NCBI RefSeq assembly: GCF_021130785.1
Contig: NC_060214.1
Location: forward strand, 47,801,001 to 47,865,000
Reading direction: 5' to 3'
DNA from: Homalodisca vitripennis
Lineage: Eukaryota; Arthropoda; Insecta; Hemiptera; Cicadellidae
Length of the DNA stretch: 64,000 bases
Of this stretch, positions 12,440 to 24,229 are shown one piece after another. Both the position numbers and the translations under genes were made by a program. The notes beneath the pieces are model-generated. The model was not told the origin of the DNA, did no database searches, and was given only the letters and a program-made list of their open reading frames with translations. Numbering within the stretch: the stretch's first letter is position 1; every line of letters begins with the position of its first letter.

Positions 12440-14155
12440 ATGAAGATGGGATTGCTCGGCTACTCTGGGTGGATAACGAAGACGAACACGGAGAAAGACA
12501 TGATGCTAACATCATACCGCAGGTCATGGAAGAAGAACTCCGAAGAAAGTGACGTGCAGCCAGCTGACGCAGTTGCTATCAGGATGGATGAGGAAATTGA
12601 ACTAGGCCCTCTTGTTCTTGGCAAGGACAATACAATTGCTTGGAGTGTAGTAGCTCCTACTAAAAGAGGTAGGCCCTTAGCTAGAAACATTTTAATTATA
12701 AAGCCTGGTCCGAAGAATGGGGCCAGAAACGAGCAATCTCCACTTGAAGCATGGAATTTACTTTTTACTCAGGAGATGTTGAACTTGATTGTTTTGCATA
12801 CTAAACCAAGAAATTGAAAGAAAGTCTGCCCACTACTCTATCGGTAAGTATTCTGTAAATCCAACAAATTGTTCAGAAATCAAAGCTTTGATTGGTTTGT
12901 ATTACCTGGCTGGTGTGCTACGTGGGTCAGGTTTAAATGTCGAAGATTTATGGTCACCAATCTATGGCAACAACCTATTTAGAGCAACTATGTCTATGAG
13001 AACTATGCATATTGTTTCTAACTAACTGCGTTTTTACGACAAAAGGACCAGGCTAGAGAGTGTAATAAACGACAATTTTACACATATAAAGAACTCTTTG
13101 GAACTCTTTTATTGAAAGTTCTAAGAGATTACATTCACCATCAGCTCATGTAACCATAGACGAGCAACTTGTTTCATGTAGAGTAAGATGCCCATTTCTT
13201 TTGTACATGCCCAACAAGCCAGGGAAGTATGGCATTAAATTTGTCATGATGAACGATGCAAAAACTTACTATATGTGTGATGCCATTCCTTATGTTGGTG
13301 AAGTTACTGACAAACTTCCAAATGAGCTGGTTCCTGAGTATTATGTAAGAAAATTAAGTGAATCCATCTCAGGAACAAAGCGCAACATCACTTGTGACAA
13401 TTGGTTCACAACTGTTCCATTGGTGGACCGCATGTTGGAAAGAGAGCTGACGATGATTGGAACTTTGAGGAAGAACAAGCCTCAAATCCCACCATGTCTG
13501 TTTTAAGAAAGGGCAGTTAACAGCTCTGTTTTTGTTTTTGACGCAAAACAAGAACACTGGTATCATTCAGCCCAAAAAGGAAGAAAAAAATGTTGTTTTG
13601 GTGTCATCTATGCACCACGATGATACTATTGATGAAGAAACAGGCAAACCTGAAATTAATTATTGTGTACAATAAGAACAAAAGAGGGACTGACTCCTTT
13701 TGATAACTATGTGCAACATTCTCCACCTCAAGAAAGAATCTTCGATGGCCAATGCAAGTTTTCTATGGTATGCTGGACCAAGGTCGTGTGAACGCGTATG
13801 TTTTATTTGTTCTTGCAAATACACAATGGAAAGAAAAGAAACATCACAACAGGCGTTTCTTTTTGAAAGATCTCAGCGCAGCATTGACTCGCGAAACACA
13901 TGATTGCAAGGAGTCAGCAGGGAAACATTCCCAGGCAATTGAAATTACAAATTAAAGCCATCCTTAGTTTACAATGAAGAAAGAGAAGATCAAGAAGCTG
14001 AGGAGGATCAAGAAGAGCAGCCAGACAACAAGCAAAAGCGGTGCTACATGTGTGATCGTAAAAAGGACAGGAAATCTAAATCTAGGTGCAATGGCTGCAA
14101 GAAGCCTGTATGCAAAGATCATTCTGTGGACTTATGTAAAAATTGTAGTGACTGA
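12440..14155 (+). pseudogene. piggyBac-type transposase pseudogene
   Basis: The transposase cuts and pastes its own element at TTAA sites. The N-terminal part (12440-12817) contains the family-like GKDNTIAWSV and FTQEMLNLIV strings. The frame then shifts near 12816, continues to 13025, meets further disruptions to about 13150, and resumes to 13506. Family catalytic aspartates are still encoded: in TIDEQ (codon 13159-13161), in CDNWF (13396-13398) and probably in GTDSF (13692-13694). A later segment has MLDQGRVNAYVLF (about 13765-13805). The 3' end (14042-14155) encodes the cysteine-rich finger typical of the family, with CxxC, CxxC, CxxH and CxxC spacing, ending in a stop. Multiple frameshifts and stops make it non-functional. 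The start is not certain, as an upstream exon or lost codons are possible. Confidence 0.85.
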
Positions 14156-14474
14156 AAAATCAATGAAAACTGCTGTGAGATGTTTTAACAACATTTTACT
14201 ATTAACTTGTAAGTCATAATCAAAATTTATTTTCAATATGTGAATTAAATATTAAAAATTAAAAAAAACTAACAAAAAGTATTTTACAAATATAAAAAAA
14301 ATTGTGCTAAAAGTTTTTGTGCTAAGACTAACAAAAATAGAGCAAATTAAAGTAGAGTAGTTGTAGATTAAGTAGATTTTGTATTTTATAGGCAATAAAC
14401 AACTTCTGTTTGTAAAAAAACAGTGCACACCCCACCTTACCGTATTGGAAACGGAAGTTCACCTTACCATTATA

Positions 14475-14760
14475 GGGCTAATCCTCTCCAAAATAATAAT
14501 AGTAATATTTATAAAATAGTCGCTTTGTTGTTAAGATTTAAAGGACATATACTGCTCGCTCAAAGAGGACTGTGGTTTGTAGCTTTTGTGGTCATGCAGG
14601 GACGGCTATATTTAGATGAAGTGATGAAATAGGGTTTGTATACCTGTGTATATAGTAATAACAACTTACATAAGGCCTCAGAAAATTATGAATATATTGC
14701 TGAACTAATCATATTACAAGATAGGTTTAAACCACCGGATGTGCCTCAAAAAAGGCTTCG
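14475..14760 (+). repeat. Middle block of the large unit, copy 2
   Basis: It resumes the large unit immediately right of the piggyBac-like element and aligns with 2120-2570. Shared strings include AAAATAGTCGCTTTG and CTGCTCGCTCAAAGAGGAC. Confidence 0.7.
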
Positions 14761-15295
14761 CTGAGGTACCATGGGTTATTAAAATCGTCATATTATTGTA
14801 CTCAGTTTATTTACCCTCAGTATTTCCCGTTGCCATTATGCCCCTTAAGACGAAGGTAAATGTGTTAATTATCGCTGCGCCAAGTCGCATTGAGTGCAAG
14901 CATAATCATCGAACTGGATCTGCTTGTATAGAAATGGAAGATTTATTTATTCACTCTCTATTATGTCATTGGTACTTCCATTTTTTATATAAAACATTTT
15001 TTCAAAGTAAACAACAAACAATGTTTTATGGTGTGTAGAAAATGTGTTTAAATATGAACCTCATATCAGAAAACATAACGTCTTGGTAATAATTATCCAA
15101 TATAAAGACGGTGAAAACTGTTAAAATTATGCATTGGTTTTTATTTAACAGCAGTTACCATTCATTGGAGGTATGAAAGTTATTTCAGAACGGTTAGTTC
15201 TTATACTTACACAATAAATCCGCAGCAGTAACACCTATCTTCCGTTATGTTTTAAGATCAGCTGTTTATTTCTCTCACTAGCAATCAGCTGTTCG

Positions 15296-15535
15296 CTCAG
15301 AACTGTAACAACTACAGTGAAGTAGGCCCACAACTAAACGCTGATTACATCAGTTTAACATTCACCCGACATTGCTGTCCCTCGGGATAATCTGGCTAGT
15401 TTATCCTGTTTGTTGTAACCAATACTGGGGATATAATCTTGGTTGTTACCCTCTTGGGAAATTCGCAATCCCACATTGATTTAATTTACTTTAAATTTTA
15501 TCTCTGAACTCTTCTATCTGAAAAAATGAAATTAT
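15296..15535 (+). repeat. Right block of the large unit, copy 2
   Basis: It contains CCCTCGGGATAATCTGGCTAG, TACTGGGGAT and CTTGGGAAATTCGCAATC in the family order. Confidence 0.75.
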
Positions 15536-15935
15536 CTATTTCTCGCTGTGGAAATCTACATTGGGCTCAAAGATTACTTGCCATTTTAACAATTAATTAT
15601 TGATAATCAAATTCTCATTGACCGTATTAAAAAAAAGATACATAAGTCCTCATTATTAAATCATAATTATTGTATATCAGAATATTAATATTTATCTGAT
15701 CGGGAATGATTTTGTATAACTGCAATATACAATCTAAGAACTCTTACTTATACTTTGAGAATGTACGATCTGTAGTTTCTATTTTATCAGTCGTATATAA
15801 AGAATGGTATGTAGATATTAAATTCTTATGTGAGAATATTTAGATATCACATTTATTATATTAATTAAATTATTTAGAGATTACGTTGAATTTAAAACAC
15901 ACAAAACCAATAATTAAAACTTTTATGTCTGTAAA

Positions 15936-16060
15936 GGTCACAGCTGGTGGAACATGGGGGCCAACGCTTTGTCACGAACAACACTGTATACTGTGCTGTC
16001 GTCAGCAAATATCAGTCATTGTACACCGATATCATCTATAGTGTCGACGATGAAAATCTT
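15936..16060 (-). pseudogene. Non-LTR reverse transcriptase fragment (FADD box)
   Basis: On the minus strand a short frame reads LIFADDSTVYSVV, matching the catalytic FADD/YADD box of LINE-type reverse transcriptases; the FADD codons are 15998-16009. One stop lies just upstream in frame and another (TGA) ends the match at about 15936. Only about 25 to 40 codons remain, so this is a small remnant that cannot be assigned to a LINE clade. Confidence 0.55.
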
Positions 16061-16069
16061 ATAAATATA

Positions 16070-18800
16070 AATTAATTGCTAATACAATTTACTATTGTCT
16101 GGAAATGTCTTTAAATTAAACATAACTGAAACTAACAGAGTATTTATATAAGCTATCAAATCATATTATAAAAATACTACCAATATCTCCAAACGTACAT
16201 AGACTGAACAAATAAATTAATATTAAAATATGGATACACATTTTTGCACAAGTATATCTGGAATGGTAACCAAGTATACCAAGTATACCAAGTATATTAT
16301 GGTATTGCTAACAATCACACTAATATAACAATGATTGCCTAAATACACGGGTGTAAATAATTAGCCGAATACATCCGATATAATCATAATGCTGGTGAAA
16401 CTATTGCAACGTGGTTATCATTGATGCATATGTTTAATGTTACTGTAAAAACAGCTTGTACATAAATGCATAATTTTTAACTTGATATTCAAGTATTTTC
16501 GTTTTTAAAAATAAATATAATTTTATTTTCAGATGAATTTAAGCATCCAGCTTCTTTTTTGAGGGTTTTCTTGCTAGATATTCCTTATATTAGGATATAA
16601 AGTTAATTTCAAGAATACACGGTGAGCTAATGAGAATTCTACAATATTTTTATACTGTTATATGTTAAATATCGCAAAGATGAAACGCTCAAAGTTTCTT
16701 TAGAACTCACTTCAAAATTGGTCGACAATGGTGCTATTCCCAATTAAAAACCGGGTAAGTTTATTTTAAAATACCTCTAGCCAAAAATGTTAGTGGACGT
16801 CTAAACACTTTTCGTACACCAATAAATGTGGAAAGTGTGAGTTGCAGTTTGGGATTTCATATAGAACCTTCCTTTTTATTCTTACAAAATTTAAATTGCA
16901 CAAAAACTTAAAGACACAGACAGATGAGTTATTGCCAATAAAAATGAGATGCCTAATTTTTATGATTTGTTTATTATGTCTCATGAAGCACAGTTGTATC
17001 TTTCTGGTCACGTTAACAAACAAAACAAGAGTCATTGGATTACCTCTCACCCAAGAGAGATTCTATCCAATCCTTTTTTACAGCCCTAAAGTGTATAAAG
17101 TGTAGTTACTACAGAAAGAAGTTTTGGACCTTACTTCTTTGAATATAACTATTATGAACTCAGCGCGGTATGTTGTGATGTTGGATAACTTTGAATTATG
17201 TTACTAGGAGCTGGATATTGATACTGATACTCTGTACTTTCGGCAAGAGGGCGCCATTGCGCAACGCTGCTGACCTACGCATGACAAATCTTCGAAATAT
17301 CTTTTATGGTCATTTTCAAAATTTTCCTAGAAATCTGTATAAACAGGAGTACAGAGAGTATATCATAAAATGCTGGAACGAGTTTTGGAAGTTTTTTTAG
17401 CCGTCTTTGGGATTGTCAGCGGTTTCATGGTCGCCATGAAAGGTTTGGTTTTTGAACATAAAATAATTAACGTTTACTATGTAAGATTGCACATTATTAC
17501 CCATGTCACTGTATCTTATTTGCTATTAAAACGTTAAAAATAAAGAATTTGTGATATATCGATCATCTGGATGGCTGTATGATGTAGAGTGAGTAGGTAT
17601 ATTACATCCATGAATTGTCTACAAGTACTACATAATTTATTTCGTTTATATTAATCCTTGATTTTAATACATGGTAATACTTGATAATATGGAACGTTTT
17701 GTTGAGGATGAATGCAAAAATTTCAAGTATATAGCTGCACGGTAACATGTTACAAAATTGATTTACTCTGCAAACCCCTTTTAACTATTATAGTTGCCAT
17801 ACAACTAATGTAAAAATGTTCGGTAACGCTCAACAAAATTCCATGTAGTGACATGCACCAAATGTTTTATATTTATAAGTGAAGCTTCCTGCTAACTTTT
17901 AACTCAGTGTTGGCCTGTTCACACTGATGGAAGATGAATTATTTTGTTTGTCCACGCTGTCTTGTATGGGTTAAATGCAGAATGCTTTCTGAATAAGAAA
18001 CAGAATTAAACGCTAATACAAATCAACTTTTACAAGTTTAATTATCCTTTATTGTAAGTATAATTTGCAAATGAAAATAAGTTATTTATTCAGGTTAATT
18101 TAAACTGGTCTAAACATATAAAGACTGAGTGCATTTGCATAACTATTGATACAAATCATTGAACAGACGACAATATACACAGAAAATCTACTTACTTATA
18201 TGTTATTACATTTCTTCTAATTACATACATTACGACATACATACATACATTACTGTACATATACATTACTATTAATGACATTAATAAATACGAACTATAT
18301 GAACAGAATTGAAAACATGGGGAAAATGGAAATAAAAATAAAACTGTATGAATATGGAAGAAATGGTAGGAATCGAACCATACAAATATATAAGTAAGAA
18401 TAGAAATTTATTCATAAGAAATAGGAAAGTATTATTGAATAATTTAAGATCCTATTTCTACTTAATGTTTTCCATCTCCACGAAAGCCAAATACCCAAAA
18501 ATATAGATACAACGAACAGCGAATGTACCAAAGTGATAGAACGTAAAACAAGGATAAAAGTTAATGGCATAGTAAACAGAAACCAGTTTTGACCTAGTGC
18601 CAGTACTTGGCTACGTCACGTTTGTGTACAGACCATTTAACGTAGGAAGAGCTCTTATAAGTACTGTATTATTAACACAGAGGAAATCTTCCATATGGTA
18701 GACTACATCGGATTAATTTCTCACCAAACAAGCAAATGTTCCCATGCTGATCAGAGATTGGTGTAAACGTTATCAGATTAGATATTTAATTCACTCACTC
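16070..18800. other. AT-rich stretch with no supported gene
   Basis: A threefold 9-base tandem repeat lies at 16269-16295 and an (ACAT)n-like run near 18230-18260. Short open frames at 16790-17105 and 17191-17400 resemble nothing I recognise. At about 18365-18385 the minus strand has GGTTCGATTCC, a good B box, but no A box or cloverleaf. Confidence 0.4.
16269..16295 (+). repeat. Tandem repeat, unit ACCAAGTAT x3
   Basis: Three exact consecutive copies of a 9-base unit. Confidence 0.9.
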
Positions 18801-18802
18801 TA

Positions 18803-20134
18803 CAGGGTGACCACCGAGAACCGGACCTTTTTTAAATAAACATAAACCACTTATTTTTTAACATAAAACTTATTTTTATTACATAGAAATGTTTGTACTT
18901 ATATGCCATTTAAGAACAATGTTACTTATGGAATATAACGTCAAATAGATGGTGTCCATTTTCTTGAATGCAGGTTTTCTAACCTTTTAAGAAAATCCGC
19001 ATGTACACGTTTGAGAAGCTCTTGATCAATTGCTGCTACTTCGGTCTTGATTGCATCCTTTAGTTCTGCCAAGGTGCGAGGTTTGTTGTTGTAGACTCGT
19101 GATTTGAGGTACCCCCACAAAAAAAGTCACAAGTCGTCAAGTCTGGTGACCTTGGGGGCCACTGGATGTCGCCAAAACGGGAAATGAGCCTTCCTGGAAA
19201 CATCTGACGAACCACAGCCATTGACAAGCGAGCAGTATGCGGTGTGTGGCACCATCTTGTTGAAAATAAACGTGTTCATTTCTGTCTAGACCTCGTCTTC
19301 TCAGTTGTGGACGTAAGAAAGTGTTCAGTATGTGAGTGTAATGTTGGGAGTTGACTGTTACTGAGGCTTCATTTTCACTTTCAAAAATATGGACCAATAA
19401 TTCCAAAAGTGGCAACCGCACACCACACAGTTACACGTTCTGAATGGAGAGGTTTTTGGTGAATTATGCGAGGATTCTCGGTTGCCCAGTAACGTAGATT
19501 TTGCTTGTTAACTTCTCCATTTAAATTAAAATGTGCCTCATCACTCATAATGATTATTGTGCTGTCGTAATAAGCAACACTTGCATGTGAACGGCGAAGT
19601 CCTCTCGCTGAGCGTAATCTCGTTCCTTTAGCTTCTGAACAACACACATTTTATAGGGATGAAATTTTAACTCACTTTGCAAAATTTTCCGCACTGATTC
19701 ACGCTTTAACCTTAGTTCACTTGCATGTCTTCTTGCTGAACGACTTGGGCTCCGAATGAGGGCTACTCTCACCCTCTCGACGTTTTCCGGCGTCCTTACG
19801 GTCTTCCTTGGGCCAGGAGATTTTTTTCTTTAAAATAACTCCAGTCGTTTTTAGATTTTGAACCCACCTGAGAATAGTATTGCGGGTAGGAACCGTACCA
19901 TGGCGTCCAAGGTTGAAATGAGTGCGAAAAAAGCCGTTGTACCGTTGTAACAGACTCGCCATTTTGCACATACGCGTCGTACGCAAACATGCGATGCTCC
20001 ACTGTCCACTGCTCCATGGCTACTGAAATGGCATTGTATAGCGAGGTCATTCACCACACTCTCCCCCCTCTCCCATCTTGGCTGAGCGTGTACTAGCAAT
20101 TCCAAAAAACGTCCGGTTCCCGGTGGTCACCCTG
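18803..20134 (-). mobile_element. Tc1/mariner-superfamily transposon, 1332 bp, degenerate
   Basis: The ends are 24-base inverted repeats: CAGGGTGACCACCG at 18803 and its reverse complement ending at 20134, with one mismatch over the 24. Each end is flanked by TA (18801-18802 and 20135-20136), the target duplication of the IS630/Tc1/mariner superfamily. The single internal gene is a broken transposase on the minus strand. Well-preserved ends and target site suggest a fairly recent insertion compared with other elements in the window. Confidence 0.92.
18941..20050 (-). pseudogene. mariner-like transposase pseudogene
   Basis: This transposase would bind the terminal repeats and catalyse cut-and-paste at TA. 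N-terminal helix-turn-helix sequence is spread over several frames (GRHGTVPTRNTILRWVQNL near 19860-19915, then SARRHASELRLKRESVRKIL near 19670-19740). The catalytic part shows SDEAHFNLNG (first Asp codon 19540-19542), YFQQDGAT (second Asp codon 19254-19256) and PDLTTCDFF (third Asp codon 19126-19128). The frame ends at TGA (18941-18943) after RKWTPSI. About 41 to 42 codons separate the second and third acidic residues, as in the DD41D (rosa/Visitor) group; that assignment is inferred. Several frameshifts occur, one in a run of seven T just after the third Asp, so it is inactive. Confidence 0.85.
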
Positions 20135-20308
20135 TATAATCTAAAGGACCTTGAAATAGTAATGTTAACAATGGTTTACAAAAAAAAAAATTGAAAACCT
20201 GAGTGAAAAATCGCTTTTGTGAGTTATTTATATCTGAAACCTTAGTTCCAAACCAGTTTTTTCTTCTCACATTAATTATTTAGCATATCGGTCGGAAACA
20301 ATAAATAC

Positions 20309-20545
20309 ATTACAGTCGTCTCACAGCTACACACTGATTATATCGATTTAATATACATCCAGCATTGCTGTCCCTCAGGATTATCTGGATAGGTTATTCT
20401 ATTGTAACCATTACTGGGGACCTAATCTTTGTTGTTACCCTCCTGGGATATTCGCAATCATTCCTCTAATCTAATTTACAAGTCACTAATTGTTATGGAG
20501 TTATCTATCATAGCTTTAAGTTTGGAAATCCAAATTAGCCTTAAA
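20309..20545 (+). repeat. Right block of the large unit, isolated copy
   Basis: It contains CATTGCTGTCCCTCAGGAT, TACTGGGGACCTAATCTT and CCTCCTGGGATATTCGCAAT in family order. No core or left block is found between 16070 and this point, so this is a solo or truncated copy. Confidence 0.75.
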
Positions 20546-20559
20546 GGGTACTTGCACAT

Positions 20560-21900
20560 ATAAAAAATATTGATCATTAAAACCTCGTCTACTTAAGGGG
20601 GTTAAGATGGCATAAAATTATTTTAATGCATTTTTATTTTATTAGACATTTGTGTTCATATACATGTCACAAACATTTCAAGATCACTCCCATAAAAATC
20701 TGTGATAAAAAAAAAATATTCCACTTTTAGAGGACTTATGTCATGCATCTAAACCAAATTTTTAGTAGCTCTGCCGTGAATTGACAAGACAGGAGCAAAT
20801 AGCTTAGCAACAACTTATACTTTCTGCAATGAAATTTTTTGAAAACATTTTGAATGCATGGACACATTAAAATTGCTACTGTTAGATGTAAAACACAATG
20901 GCAACAACCAATAGGTTTTACATTTAGTGTAGGCAATATTTGAATTGGGATGCTACTTAATACACATATAAATTACAGCATGTGATGCACATTTGGTACT
21001 AAACTAGAGCAATTAACCTATTATGACAGCCTCAACATTACCATCAGCACTTCACCAGCATTATCGTACGTGCTGACTGCCGCTCTCTGTGTTCTAACTT
21101 AAGTCGTGTTCACCCATAATTTGTCCGCTCTGAGACGTTCTGAGTCTCTCATTTGCTTCCTTAGTGTTAAGTTGTTGCAGGTCGTCTATATATTTATCTT
21201 TTACATTTTTAATAACTCCAGTTACTTTTACAATATAATTTGTCTATCCATTGTTCGTTTGAAATTAAATTTCATGTTATGATTTGTGCAATTTACTAAA
21301 AGATTATTATGTCCACTTTTAAATTGCTGTCGGTTTGAAATTACACTTTGGCTGTATTTTTATAAATGTAGCTAGAGAAAGTAGATTTATATTGATTTAT
21401 ATCTTAAAATTTGAAACACTAAAAAAAATTTAACATATGGAAAAATGCTTTATTTAACGTTTCTTTATGTGTGTCTTAAACGCGTATCTGAAGTATTATC
21501 GGTCATATTTAAGTGTGATGGTGAACAATCACAAAATCATTTTGTAATTTTTCTCTCTCCCCACACTATAGTTCTACTCACAGTAAACACCCAGGTCTGT
21601 ACTAATCAATAGAATAAATTAATAAACTCTGTTTCTCTTAATTCATTGTAAAATTATCAATGAAAGTCTTGGAATTATGAAACCGTAAATTATTATTTAA
21701 TGTTTCTATAGTTATGTCCATTTTTCAATAAATTTAAATAAATTACCTTCCTGACACTTCCTTCCTTCGTTAAGCTCTTTACATATATGCTCTTTACAAT
21801 ATAAATGGTACATAAATATTCTAAATAATTGCCTATAAAACTAAGCCTTTAACTTATTCAAAATTATTTAACGAAAGAAATACATTTGGATGGTTGCACA
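20560..21900. other. AT-rich stretch with no supported gene
   Basis: No recognisable coding, RNA or terminal-repeat structure was seen. Confidence 0.4.
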
Positions 21901-22955
21901 ATTTAATATTGTTTTGTATCTTTAATCATTATAAATTTAAGTTTTAGAGGGTATAGGGTGCCAGTACAATCGCAGGAAAGAAAGCAGTGGTAAGGCGAGT
22001 CCCGACTGTTATATTTTTTTCCGGGTAGGAGATAATCGGTAGGAAAGTTCGTAAAGGAAATTCGGGATGAGGTGTCAGATCGATCGCCAGGGAAAGAAAT
22101 GCGAGACCTGAAAAATTTAGAAAGGAAAATTTTAACACAGTAATTAAAATTTAGTCGAAATGACAAAAAAAATAATCTGAGTAATTGAAATTCTAAATAT
22201 AAGTTAAATTGAAGAAAAGAATAACTTTAGTAATTCAAGTTGAAAAAGTAATTAAAGTTTCAGTAAATTGAGAAAGTCAAATATATTATATTTAAATTTA
22301 ATGATACCCTTAAATATCAAATAAATTATTAAGAGTATATTTAAAATAAAAAAATTATCTCATCAAAATAAATCTATAACCGTCAAACATTACTAATATA
22401 TTTCAGATCGATTAATTTTCATAAATGACAAATAAAATATTAAATTCTGTTTCAAATAAAAAATTTGGAAGAATTGTTGGTGGATGAGATAAAACACTTT
22501 AGTAGGGAACAGGGTCGTTGTTCCTTACCTGGTGCTGGATATCGGCGGCGGGCGTCGAGTCGCGATGTAGTCGTTTCAGCGAGCGTGGTCGGGGGAAGGG
22601 GTCGAAGTAGTGGTGAGCAGCGGTCGTCGGCGGTGTCGCGGTCACTGGCTGTCTCTCTGTGTGTCTTCAATCGGCCGTCATTATATAGGTTCGCGCGATC
22701 GCGGGGGTGGGGGAAGCCTTCTCCTCTCGCCGTGATCGGAGGGGAAGCGGCGATATCCGTGCGGGCACGGACCTGCCAGATAGCGTCTGACTCATCGTCA
22801 GTAAAATAATTATTTCGCTCCTCTTATGATAATTATAAAACTCAAGTCGTTATTCGTAATTGTTTAAAAAATGTCTGTTCTAATTTTACAATTTTACTAA
22901 TGAATATTTTTAACTTAAATTTAATTTTGTATGTTAAAAAAAGTAACATGTTACA
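21900..22955 (-). promoter_or_regulatory. Probable 3' LTR or host promoter with CpG-rich core
   Basis: The minus strand shows a purine-rich AGATGGGG (22956-22963) followed by TG, the arrangement of a polypurine tract next to an LTR start at 22955, just downstream of the truncated integrase. Within it, a CpG-rich stretch at about 22480-22800 stands out from the AT-rich surroundings. It has a TATA box (TATATAA, 22687-22681) and, about 150 bases on, a strong splice donor ACCAG/GTAAGG (GT at 22528-22527). A possible acceptor (TTTTTCAG) lies near 22109. The LTR reading fits position but lacks a second LTR for comparison, and the left end is unknown. A host promoter with a non-coding first exon is the alternative. 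Confidence 0.45.
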
Positions 22956-22974
22956 CCCCATCTGTACTTCTGGA

Positions 22975-23545
22975 GCACCATATCGCATCAATATAAGGTC
23001 TTCGAACTTTTCTGCCACCTTCTTAGCAGTTGCTGATGGTAATGCTACAATTTCTACCCATTTGGTAAAGGTATCTTGGAACACCAGGATAAATCTGTTT
23101 CCTTTACGAGATCGAGGTAAAGGTCCCATCAGATCGCTGGTTACTGTGAACCATGGTCCTTGGGGGCGTCTGAAATGCATTTTCCCCACCGGGTTTACAT
23201 TGTTCCACCTTGTATCTCTGGCAAGTGTCGCAATTTTTTTACATATTTTCGAATATCGTTTCTCCATCCAGGCCAAAAGTATTCTGGCACTGATTTTCTG
23301 AATCGTTTTGTTTACACCTAAATGGCCAGCTGTTGTGCTGTCATGATTTTCTCTCAGTACATCGGATTTTAGAGAATCTGGTACGCAAAGTTTCCAATTT
23401 GTTTTTTGGGTCGTTAGATGATTTATCGATTTCTCGGTATAGTTTATTTCCTCGAATGGTGTAATCTGCATATTTATTCGGACTTGCAGATACCTTCCGA
23501 AGCATTTTTCGAGTGCCAATCGGGCATAAGTTCGCCTGAAGCTGT
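22975..23545 (-). pseudogene. Integrase fragment of the gypsy element (left inverted arm)
   Basis: Integrase inserts the cDNA into the genome. This part has the zinc-binding histidines (HDSTTAGH), a damaged cysteine pair, and the start of the catalytic core (WFTVTSDLMGPLP with the first Asp). It stops at RYGAPEV, just before the second catalytic Asp, and runs into unrelated sequence. It is very similar to the plus-strand copy at 27459-28017; for example the two differ by single bases in short compared windows. A local frameshift removes the cysteine pair that the other arm keeps. Confidence 0.85.
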
Positions 23546-23731
23546 TTCTAGTCTTGGTTCCTTGGTTTTGAGCGATAGTTGCCTCCGAGAGTTATTCGAA
23601 CTGTCTTTGGCCCGTGCTACAACCAACGGTTTGAACCGACTACAGGATCACAGCTTGACGTGTCGGTCGGATACCGGGAGAGTGCGTCTGCTACTCGGTT
23701 CAGGACTTCCTTGCGGTATTGGACTTCGAAG

Positions 23732-24214
23732 TCATGTTGCTGTAGTTCCAGCATCCAGCGAGCAAGTCTTCCAGATGGTTTCTCCAAACTCATCAAACCA
23801 CTTTAAAGCTTGATGGTCAGTTATCGCAATAAACTTGTACCCTTCGAGGTACAGACGAAATTTTTGAACGGCCCATACCAGAGCTAGGCATTCTTTCTCG
23901 GTTACGGAAAATTTCTTTTCATTCTCGTGTAAAAGTCGACTCGCATATGCAATAACCTTCTCTCCCGCTTGCCAATAGCTTGGGTAAGCGAAAGCCCCTA
24001 AACCTTCATTGGAGGCATCCACGTGGACCACAAAAGTTTCCTTTAAGTCAGGGCAGGCTAAGACCGGTGCGGTAGAAAGTTTTGCTTTAAGGGAATTGAA
24101 TGCTCGTTCTTGAGAATCCGTCCATTTCCATCTATTCCCCTTTCTTAAGAGTTTCGTCAATGGGCTTAGATATGTTTGCAAAGTTTTCGATAAATCGTCT
24201 GTACCAAGACGCAA
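23732..24214 (-). pseudogene. RNase H domain of the gypsy pol
   Basis: RNase H degrades the RNA strand during reverse transcription. The frame contains LRKGNRWKWTDSQERAFNSL, then VVHVDASNEGLGAF (first catalytic Asp), KVIAYASRLL, TEKECLALVWAVQKFR (Glu) and AITDHQALKWF (Asp), the typical series of the gypsy RNase H. The join to the reverse transcriptase upstream is broken near 24214-24420. Confidence 0.9.
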
Positions 24215-24229
24215 GTCCCAAGAAACTTC

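Larger units (their letters stand above)
12006..14440 (+). mobile_element. piggyBac-like DNA transposon, degenerate
   Basis: The ends are inverted repeats: GTAAGGTAGGGTG at 12006 and CACCCCACCTTAC ending at 14440, with one mismatch. The element holds a broken transposase with piggyBac features, and it interrupts the large repeat unit (compare 2095-2130 with the two flanks). Near the left end, a second inverted copy of the terminus ends at 12219, so the subterminal region is complex. A clean TTAA target duplication, expected of this superfamily, is not visible, and the true ends may lie a few bases off. AATAAA near 14394 could be a polyadenylation signal. Confidence 0.8.
9370..16070 (+). repeat. 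Large diverged repeat unit, copy 2 (interrupted)
   Basis: This is the second co-linear copy: left block 9490-9720, a block shared only with copy 3 (9918-10110), core 11160-11390, middle block 14475-14760 and right block 15296-15535. A 2.4 kb piggyBac-like element splits it at 12006-14440. Without the insertion the copy is about 4.2 kb. It is non-coding apart from the inserted element. Confidence 0.55.

Noticed and set aside
18180..18400. Nuclear copy of mitochondrial tRNA sequence
   Set aside because: GGTTCGATTCC on the minus strand is a good T arm or B box, but no cloverleaf or neighbouring mitochondrial gene is seen.
22465..22809. Plus-strand coding region in the CpG-rich block
   Set aside because: The 114-codon frame is explained by GC-rich composition lacking stops; promoter and splice signals read the other way and no domain is visible.
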